Positions 56,363 to 64,000 of a DNA stretch of 64,000 nt are shown piece by piece (the stretch's first letter is position 1; each line of letters opens with the position of its first letter). Under the pieces are notes generated by a model. It was not told the origin of the DNA, searched no databases, and saw only the letters and a program-made list of their open reading frames with translations. The position numbers and the translations under genes are program-made. Location: positions 44,342,869 to 44,406,868 of the forward strand of contig CAMTDV010000018.1 in the NCBI GenBank assembly GCA_947069175.1. Direction: 5' to 3'. This stretch comes from Scalesia atractyloides (Eukaryota; Streptophyta; Magnoliopsida; Asterales; Asteraceae).

Positions 56363-58430
56363 ATGGGGTCCGTGAAACCGCCAATGTTGTTAAGTTTTGA
56401 TGAGTATGAAGTCTGGAAAGGAAAATTCGTGAACTGGGTTCAACTGAATCATTTGGACAGTTGGGTTGTGTTGAAAACTGAATTTAAATGGACAATGGAT
56501 AGATATGGAGTTATTATTACAATATCAAAGTTTACACCAGAACAAGATAGGACATATGTTCATGAGAAGAAGATGCTTAGTTTGATACAGCAGTCTATGA
56601 CAGAAGACATCGTGAGATTGTTACCAAAATATGATATGTCACAAAAGTTGTGGGATGTTTTACATGCTAAATATCTGGAATGTGCTGAGATGATCAAGAG
56701 CAAGAAGACTCTAATCATGAAAGAGTTTGAGACTTTCACGATGATCAAAGGCGAAACGATGAAGTCAATGATAGATCGTTTTGTTATTTGAAAAATCAGA
56801 TGAGTAGACTTGGTATTAATAAAACAGAAAGAGAATGCATTGACGGGATGGTTGAAGTACTTCCGAAAGGTGAATGGACAAAATACTTAAACGTATTAAA
56901 GGAAAGTCTGAGCTGGGAAATTTTCAAGCTTTCTACCTTCATTGACAAATTAGAGGGATATGAAGTAGAATTACTAAAGAAGTCTGATCTTGTCAGTGAT
57001 CAACGAAATGATTTGGAAAAGCAAAGATTAAATGATCAGTTGAAGAAAGAAGGGAGAATAATGGCAAAGAACTATGAAGCATAAGTTTCAAGTACATCTA
57101 TAAATGAGTGTTCAAGTTCTAAACCAATCTGCCCAGTTTATGATGAAGATATCTATCGGGCAGATAATGCCAAACTCTTGAGTGAGATTGAGAGTTTGAC
57201 ATTAGAAAATAAAAATTTAAAAGAAAATGAAAAGAATTTTGAAAAAAAAAATAAAATTTTAGAAAATGAAAAATTACAAATGGTAGTAGATTTTCAAAAT
57301 GAAATAAAAATGTCTAAAAATGAAAAATTGTTTTTGAAAAATTAAATATAGAAAATCAAAAAGCAATAAATTCTCACATTGAGAAAATTGTTCAACTTTA
57401 AAAAGAAATCGAGACTGTTAAAAATAAAGCTGTTAATTCAGAAAAGTTATTTAAATGTTTTGTGACTTCCTCATTAAAGTTAGATCATATATGTCCAAAA
57501 CCGATCAATGTTAATAAAAAAATCCAATAAGTGATAAAGTCACAAATTATGACAATGTCGTAATTGAGGATTGTGATAATGATACAAATGATGAAAGAGC
57601 TAAAAATGATAAACATGAAATATTTTTAAAACTAAAAGAAAAAATCCAAGAAACTATTCTACAATCTACTGAAAAAGGTGAATGCTCAAAGTAAAAACCT
57701 TCTAAGCAGAATGGAGAACGAAAACAAAAGGAAAAACAAAGTTCTAAAAATTCTAAAAAATTTTCAAAAGAAAAATAAAAGCTCATCGGTACGATCATCC
57801 AATCATTATAAAAATTCAAAACAATTTAAAAATCAAAACTTATAAAAATTTGAAAATAAGTGGTGCAGGTCGGACCGTAGTGCTTCAACGTCAAATCAGA
57901 GTTATAAAAGAACCAGGAAAGATGGTTACCACACATCATATTAATGTTATGATTTGAGTGTATGGTTTGCTAAAAAGGATCAGTATGAGAACAGGAATTG
58001 TCATAAATATGGAGTAACTGGACACATTGCTAGAAAATGTTTTCAAATTAATCCTAAAACTGATCATATTGATAAAAAAATTTTGAAGATTTGAAAGTAC
58101 CAACTCAAGTTTGGAAACAATGTACAGAAACTACAAACAAGGTGAAACCAGTTATTACTAAGTTTTCAAATTTTGAAACTGGTGAATCCTCCAATGGTAA
58201 TGAACAAAAAGTTTCTACATTGTATTTCAAAAAGGCTTTAATGAAAATCAAACATGGTTGGTGAAACAGAAATAAATCACACCATCGGTGAAAATTGAAA
58301 GTTTATAGTACTTTCCGAGACTTGAGAAGTCTAAAATAAACCTTCTTGTGAAAAGAAAATCAAAATTAAGGTTGAAGAAACAACGCCTAAGACTAAAAAG
58401 GCTTGGGTGTCTCTATTCAACTAATTGCTT
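56363..58430 (+). pseudogene. SV-d gag
   Basis: The start is MGSVKPPMLL at 56,363, matching MGTSVKPPKLM of SV-a. 56,363-57,084 is the UBN2-type domain (WKGKFVNWVQL, EKKMLSLIQQSMTEDIV, LIMKEFETFTMIKGETM), with a small frameshift near 56,790. 57,165-57,510 is a Lys/Asn/Glu-rich coiled coil (ENKNLKENEKNFE). Only one knuckle is seen, at 57,999-58,040, CHKYGVTGHIARKC, whose second Cys is Tyr. Gag ends KKAWVSLFN and TAA near 58,424. Many stops break the second half. Confidence 0.8.
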
Positions 58431-58765
58431 GAATTTTTTGCTGGAACTTCTGAGATGAACACAAATTACTAAGAATGGAGTTCTGGGGCACCCATTAAAG
58501 ATGGGCAGGGTTATCATGTTATATATAAAGGTCATTTTTACAAAACATGTTCTAACAATGTTTACTTTAAAATTTTGAAAATTTTTGGAGAAAATTTTTC
58601 AAAAACACATTCAAATAACGTTTATTCGAAAATTTTACAAATTTTTTAAGAAAATTTGAAAAATTATACAGAACCATCACTATTGAATAGACAAAACTCA
58701 GGGATATAAATGTTTTATTAACATAAAAGTGTCAAGGTTTTTTGTCATCATGAGGGGGAGAGAGT
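58430..58765 (+). other. Short AT-rich filler where SV-d pol should be
   Basis: No pol motif in any frame. Two related stretches of about 65 bp, 58,538-58,600 and 58,601-58,660 (acaatgtttactttaaaattt and ataacgtttattcgaaaattt), form a diverged tandem repeat. A tract gaggggga lies near 58,751. Confidence 0.6.
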
Positions 58766-58769
58766 TTTT

Positions 58770-59760
58770 AAAAGAAAAATGTGAAGCGGTAATGGATGGA
58801 GAATTGAAGTGATTCTTATCAGTTGGTTAATGTTTTTCCATAAATAAATTCCAAAAATATGTTTTTGAATTTTAGGGGGAGAAAAATTTTTCAGAAAATC
58901 CAAACATATTAAATACAAAAAATACAAAAACATTGAAAAAGACAAAAAGAGTTTTGTGTTAAAAAGGAAATTATAGTACATCAGTGGACTATCACAGTAT
59001 GCTAAGGATTTGTAAAGTTTAAAAAGTGATAAACAAGTCTTACTGTGGATGTGTCGATAGGCTTTACACGTTCAGTAAATTGTTTCTGAGATATAAACTA
59101 AATTTTACAACAGCTTAATCTTGTGGATTAACATCTCTCAGATATATGGACTTAGTACTCCGAAATTTTGTTTGAGAGATTGCCTGATTCTGAGATACGA
59201 GGTCTTTATAGATGATTGATATCTGGGGTATTATACAAGTTCTTCTGATTTTGCGTAAGCAATGGCCTAGAACTTCGATAATGCTTTTGAAAAAACCCCC
59301 TAAAACTGCATTCAATAGAATATCGAAAGATACTACAATTGCAGTACAAAAAGATTCCTTTTTGGAACAATACCTTATAAGTCGAGCCTTTATCTCTCTG
59401 TCAGTACGATGGTACTAACCTGAGCTCTCAAGGTCTCGCACAACCCAGATACAGATATCAATTACGCTATACTCACCTATAAGATGAAATCTAGGGAATC
59501 TTGTTGCAGGAGTATATTCTGATATGGGAACCATAGTTTAGTCAAGTTTCATAATTCTACCTAAGATATCTTGGAACAATTGAGAAATGTGTTGAAGTTT
59601 AAGTGGACAAACATATCGACAATCTAGGTAAATTTGTTTAAAACTTAAAGTCTCAAAAGGTCAATAGTACTAGTGATATGTCTTAAAAAAACTGATATGA
59701 TCTTTTAAACACAAACTCAACAAAAATATGTTTGTAAATATGTTTGTATATAGTTAGAGT
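58770..59760 (+). other. SV-d conserved non-coding block
   Basis: It aligns by eye with the reverse complement of 9600-10,560 and 16,860-17,870. It starts with gattttaggggg-type tract (58,868, gaattttagggggagaaa) and contains gtacatcagtggactatcac, gagagctcaaggt-like, gatgaaatctagggaatc and gatatcttggaacaattg. No conserved ORF. It is retained although pol is gone. Confidence 0.7.
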
Positions 59761-60374
59761 ATGATATTCATTACATAAAAACAAAAAGATTATATTATCT
59801 TTTAGTTTCGACCACTGATGATGAAAAGCTGATTTTAAAAGTCTAGAGTTGCTGAACAAAATCTAAAACCTTTGAAAATTTGATCTGAAAAGTTTAAAAG
59901 TTCATTAATTAAAACTTACTTTTGAATAAATGTGTCAGTTTAGTGTCAAAACGTTTAATCAAGATCATTAAGTTGAACTTGATACATAAATCAGCTATTC
60001 AAGGTCATTAATTTGGACTTGATTAACTGAGAAGGTTTAAAACTGATGACAAGATTAAAATTTGAAATGGTTGTATTTAGAGATTTCAAAGTTTGAATCC
60101 GAATTGTTTTATTTGAAAGTTTGAGAAACTTTGAAACAGGAAGTTGATTTTAAGGGGGAGTTGGATAAAACATGTTGATTGAAGATACCAGAAAGCTCAA
60201 AGCAAGGGGGAGCATGGTGATCAAAGTTTTATCAAGACAAGCTCGAGAAGAAAAGAGAAAAGGATCGTAGATGCTATGAAGATCAAGGAAGTTAAAGTTA
60301 TTCAAGCAATAAAGATCAAGAGAACATTAAAGACTCGGAAACTTAATTGAAGATTGATGACTACGGTAACATCC
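59761..60374 (+). other. SV-d 3' region before the polypurine tract
   Basis: There is no gene. It has the inverted counterpart of the ccaagtccaag motif (ggtcattaatttggacttg near 60,004) and three oligopurine tracts: aagggggagttgg (60,152), aagggggagcatgg (60,206) and the PPT. Confidence 0.6.
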
Positions 60375-60385
60375 AAGGGGGAGTC
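60375..60385 (+). other. SV-d polypurine tract
   Basis: AAGGGGGAGTC immediately before TGTTGATG of the 3' LTR, the same sequence as in SV-a and SV-b. Confidence 0.85.
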
Positions 60386-60800
60386 TGTTGATGCATATGT
60401 TTGTTGCCTACGTCATCGTATAAAGTCGAGTCTGTATTTAGGAGCGAAATGTCGAGGTTTATGTATGTCTAGGGACAAGTTCGCTCGAACTTGTCATAGC
60501 TAGGACAAGTTCGCCCGAACTGGACAAGTTCGCCCGAACTTGTCCATGACATAGTTCAAGCGATCTTGTCATCCTATAAATAGGATTCTTGTCATTTCAT
60601 TTGTAAGAATCAGAGATTTTGTCAACTGGACAGCGAAGCTCTGTCCAAGTGTTTTCAGGATCTATAACGTCTACATATTAATGAAACAGTGATTAAACAG
60701 TAACAAATTAGTATCCGATGTCTCCTATGCAAACGGATTCCGCACGTTTACCTTAGGTTTGCCAAATTAGGACCAGAACGATCCGTACAACGGACCCTCA
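60386..60800 (+). repeat. SV-d 3' LTR with an extra palindrome unit
   Basis: It matches 55,147-55,542 but is 19 bp longer: between 60,500 and 60,545 an additional ctggacaagttcgcccgaa has been gained next to the existing palindrome. Otherwise only scattered substitutions. It ends cggaccctca, followed by gaagt (TSD). Confidence 0.9.
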
Positions 60801-60805
60801 GAAGT

Positions 60806-61439
60806 TTTCTTGGTCTTGAGGTTATATAGTTCTCAGGGTTATATAGTTCTTGGGTTGTGAAACTATTTATAGGGATTCAAGTTGGAATTGTTAAAAGGGG
60901 GAAACATGACAGAAAAGATACAAACTTTAAACGAGCATAACTTAAGCTACGTTTGGAGTTACGAGGCCCACAAGTAGGCGACGAAAAGGTCTCGATGAGC
61001 CGGATCACGTGCAAAACACCATAGGCTGTTTGTCCCAGCTTTCAGACCCAAATCCTTCATTTAAAGCTCCAATTTCATCAAAAATAATTTTCCCCAGATT
61101 TCACAGTCTTCCGAACTTTCAAAAAATAGACAAAAACGGATAATCTTTGATTGGACTAAATGACACTCATTATTTTCCATTGAATTTCAGTATTTTCAAA
61201 TTAAATTGAAGCTTTGAAAATTTTGACAGATATATCAAATTTAGAAGTTTCCCAATACTTATTTCATCAATGAATTGTTTTTTAATTCTTTCTCGGGTAT
61301 AGACCAAAAAAATTTAGTTCACTTCAGAGTCACTACCATTGATTTAAAAAAAAATTCAACGTAGTTTGTTAGTACAGATTTTCACGAGTTCCATCACATT
61401 ATGGGTGAAACCTTGGAAACTCAAATCAACAAATTTCTT
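60806..61439. other. Unassigned flank between SV-d and SV-e
   Basis: There is no gene. A short duplication aggttatatagttct / gggttatatagttctt is at 60,820-60,855. It is the continuation of the sequence at 55,141 and may belong to the gypsy-like stretch or to the leader of SV-e. Confidence 0.4.
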
Positions 61440-63249
61440 AAATGAAAGATGGAATTGAGATGTCAATTGGTGAAGTCAACAAGAAACTTTTGACTGCTCT
61501 GCCATGTAACATGGACATGTGTGATGCTACCATCAAGAGGACAAAGGATGTATACAAAATAACCCTAGCAACTCTGATTTCAATCTGACTTGTGTATTCT
61601 TGATGACAAGCAGAGGACTTTGTGCAACAACAATGCTCCTTTCTCAAAGATGACACGGAATCAAGATACAATATCTTCTATGTTAGGGGGAGCAGTTATA
61701 GGTTCATCATATTCTACATACACCTGTCGGAAAACAACTGAATATGATTGTGAGGATCAGCTACAAGCTTCGAATTTTGAACAGGGTTTCATGGATGAGG
61801 TTAATGACACTCCTCCTACTTCTGCCGAGAAAGATGCTTCTCTATGTTCTCAAATTTGTATTAACAAAGTTACACTATATAGAAAACAAAATGTTGATCC
61901 AACTAGGGAAATAGAGAATCCATACTTTATCTAAGAGTAATAATTTTTTTAACAAAAGGTGGAAGCACAGAAGAATGATATCACTAAGTTACAAAATGGT
62001 TTAAGTCAGAAAAACAATTTTTGTCATGATGCTAAGGAACACATTCAAGAATTTACAAATGAGCTAAAGAAAGCTAAGGCTAAAATTGAAACTGGTGATA
62101 TAAAAAACCAGGGGTCGGGTATACAAAAGTTCCACCACAATTTAATGACAACTATACTCGTATGCCTCATTCAGGTGAGATGAGGATGAGGCAGAAGATG
62201 ATTATATGAATTATGGAAACGAGCTGAAGTTGAAACAAATGTTGGGATGAGAACCTTAACAGAAATAACTCATGATTTTAAATATGTGAACGATACTAAT
62301 GCTTCTACTTCATGTGTAGACAAAGTAGAGATTGAGGATTGGGATAATGAGAATGATGAGTGTGAAGGAGATTATGTTCGCAAGAAAAAACTGACCCAAA
62401 TGTTTTGAAAAACTCTGATAAAAGTGTTTCTAAAACTTTGGTTGCAAATGATGATCTGAAAATTTTTTTTCTAAAATTGTTTTTGTGAAGCCTGGTGTGA
62501 AAATGTGAAAAATATGATTTGAATCATTCGCTAATAAAGAGTGCATCGCAGATGGAAACGACAACAGGGTTTCAAAACCTAAGTTTGTTGTTCGAAAAAA
62601 CATGTGTGCCACCTAAGCATCTTACAAAAGGTGAATTTTATAGAAATTGTGATCATCATAAGATTTTTGAACAAAACCATGCTCTAGGAAGTTTGAAACA
62701 ATTCCGAACAGAAGATGTGAAAATTATTCCAATGAACGATAGATCTTATCACTCACATTCATCATCATTTTCACGGTCAGAATATTCAGGCTTTGCTCCT
62801 TATACAAACAAGTAAACGTGTCACATGTGTGGCAATGCGGGTCACACTACAAGAAATTGCATTCATCGTCCTTATGAGCTTTATTACATGAAACATCATA
62901 GGGTTACACCAAGGGAAAAGTTTCTTAGCCAATGAAGGTTGAAAAACCTAAGGCAATGAAGAATAAGCATCCCAAAGTTAAATCTTCTGATTATGATTGG
63001 AATGTTGTTAAGAACAAATGAAACCCAGATAAATAGAAAACACCAGTTTCTAAATCAAAAGTTATGAGTAAATCAACGGTTTTAACAAAAGAAACTAAAT
63101 CGTTCGTTAAACAAATTGAAGACAAAACAAAGGAAGTAGCATCTGTATTTTTCAAAATGACAAGGACATGTGTTTGTAGGAAGTGTCTTATATTGATGCT
63201 TCAAGAATGCCCATGACCACTATGGCATGGGTGCCTATGTCTAATTAAT
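61440..63249 (+). pseudogene. SV-e gag remnant
   Basis: The first readable piece, EVNKKLLTALPCNMDM near 61,470, is the end of a copia gag fold. 61,590-61,934 is open but of unclear homology. 61,959-62,110 is helical (NDITKLQNGLSQKNN, ELKKAKAKIE). The knuckle at 62,819-62,860 is intact, CHMCGNAGHTTRNC, directly after an in-frame TAA. Gag ends MAWVPMSN and TAA near 63,249, the same terminal AWV..N signature as SV-a, SV-b and SV-d. Many stops. No 5' LTR was found. Confidence 0.75.
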
Positions 63250-63264
63250 TTCCTTAATCGTGCA

Positions 63265-63440
63265 GGAACAACTAAGGAGGATTATAACAACATTTGGCTT
63301 GTTGATAGTGGTTGTTCCAGGGCTACTTTAAGTGACATCTATCTATTTCATAATGCTATACCTTTTACAAATGATATATTTCTTTTGAAGGAGATAAGGG
63401 AGGTAAGATCAACAAAAAAGGTACTTTAAAAAAATTAGTG
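63265..63440 (+). pseudogene. SV-e protease stub
   Basis: NIWLVDSGCSRATLSD at 63,289 gives the catalytic Asp-Ser-Gly; GDKGGKINKKGTL follows in another frame near 63,392. It is +1 to gag and lies after an acceptor-like ATCGTGCAG at 63,258-63,266. After about 55 codons the sequence turns non-coding, so the rest of pol is deleted. Confidence 0.75.
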
Positions 63441-63928
63441 CACTAATTTTAAAAACGATTGTTTTTAAATTTGAGGATGGTTAAACAAAACTATTTTTCT
63501 TAGCTTTAAATTTGTACACCAGTTTTTTTACTCTTAGGTAGATATTTTTATGCACATATTTAGGGGGAGTAATTTGAAGTTTCTTTATACATTGCTTTAG
63601 GGGGAGTAATCAGAAAAATACAAAATATTTTCTTTCATTCTTACTTATACATTATTTTAGGGGAAGAAAATTTAAGAAAATACAAAAAGATTTGTTAGTT
63701 TTTGGTTGTAAAATTTAGAAAAATACAAAAAAAGTTTGTTACATCATGTGGGAAATTATATAAATTTTCGTTTGTGGGTGAGACTGACATATGTAAGGCC
63801 TTAAACTGAAAGACTAGGATTTAATGTGATGTGTTGATAGGCTCTGTTTTGACTTGTGATAAATTTGAATCTAATGTATGACTCTAGTGGGGAATATCAC
63901 TTAGAACTAGTACAACTTCTATTTAAAT
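63441..63928 (+). other. SV-e 3' non-coding sequence with three oligopurine tracts
   Basis: ttagggggagtaat at 63,562 and 63,599 and ttaggggaagaaa at 63,657, spaced about 37 and 58 bp. The first corresponds to the tract after pol in SV-a, SV-b and SV-d. gatgtgttgataggctctg near 63,828 resembles gatgtgtcgataggctttac of SV-d (59,048). It is cut at 63,929 by GY-5. Confidence 0.65.
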
Positions 63929-64000
63929 TGTAACGCCTCGTATTTCCAAGATTTATTATTTCTATAGGAATTCACGCATCCACCTCCATCGCGTTACACG
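63929..64000 (+). mobile_element. GY-5: start of a gypsy-type LTR
   Basis: TGTAACGCCTCGTATTTCC, a typical plant gypsy LTR start, appears abruptly after SV-e sequence (..atttaaat). The remaining bases run off the window. Only the junction and style support it. Confidence 0.5.

Larger units (their letters stand above)
55147..60800 (+). mobile_element. SV-d: pol-less Sirevirus-type copia
   Basis: 5.65 kb, plus strand, LTRs 55,147-55,542 and 60,386-60,800. Order: LTR, PBS, palindrome array, decayed gag, about 330 bp of unrelated AT-rich sequence where pol should be, conserved non-coding block (inverted in the window relative to SV-a and SV-b because the element lies on the other strand), polypurine tract, LTR. 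No protease, integrase or RT motif is present. It belongs to the same broad group as SV-a and SV-b. Confidence 0.88.

Overview
This window is intergenic plant DNA made almost entirely of LTR retrotransposons. I recognise no host gene, tRNA, rRNA or CRISPR array. Met-tRNA type primer-binding sites (TGGTATCAGAGCC), long Ty1/copia gag-pol coding remnants, Ty3/gypsy (Tekay/Del-like) LTRs, a Mutator-type MITE and an AT-rich background point to a large eudicot genome. An Asteraceae species is my best guess, but that is inference. Names used below are local labels.

Layout of the left nest (1-48,354). GY-2 is a minus-strand Ty3/gypsy element with its 3' LTR at 1,301-2,133 and the matching LTR sequence at about 47,500-48,354. 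Its left LTR was hit by another gypsy LTR (GY-1, 1-1,300). Its body was hit by NA-1, a short plus-strand LTR element without ORFs (3,981-about 43,890). NA-1's 5' LTR is split by GY-3, a gypsy solo-LTR-like insert (4,059-41,263). GY-3 is split by SV-a, a minus-strand Sirevirus-type copia element (4,157-38,096). SV-a's gag is split twice, by SV-b (15,766-22,678, TSD cttat) and SV-c (23,083-35,071, TSD gtatc). This is at least five insertion levels.

Layout of the right part. GY-2 LTR sequence (about 43,890-48,354) holds a 9-bp-TSD MITE and several tandem repeats. Then come GY-4, a plus-strand solo LTR (48,349-50,587), an unassigned stretch, a decayed third-ORF ('env-like') fragment of a Sirevirus (51,490-53,701), a gypsy-like non-coding stretch, SV-d (55,147-60,800, plus strand), a gag/protease remnant SV-e (61,440-63,928, plus strand) and the start of another gypsy LTR (GY-5, 63,929 to the end).

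How the parts relate. SV-a and SV-c keep gag, protease, integrase, RT, RNase H and a third ORF downstream of pol, all broken by stops and frameshifts. SV-b, SV-d and SV-e keep gag but have lost most or all of pol, each with a different junction. SV-a, SV-b and SV-d share a non-coding block after pol, an oligopurine tract at its start, and arrays of the near-palindrome CAAGTTCGCCCGAACTTG. These arrays sit in the 5' leader (9-11 copies) and LTRs, and in SV-a also in front of the third ORF. All four long arrays open with two palindromes exactly 22 nt apart, then run mostly at 40-50 nt steps. This phased array is the most striking unexplained structure here. Palindrome arrays are known in maize Sirevirus LTRs, but I do not know this sequence, this phasing or the placement before ORF3 from any description. 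A chimeric 5' LTR with a 151-bp-armed palindrome, a splice-acceptor-like sequence just after the gag stop in four elements, and TGGGCTAGGCCC repeats in two gypsy LTRs are secondary observations.
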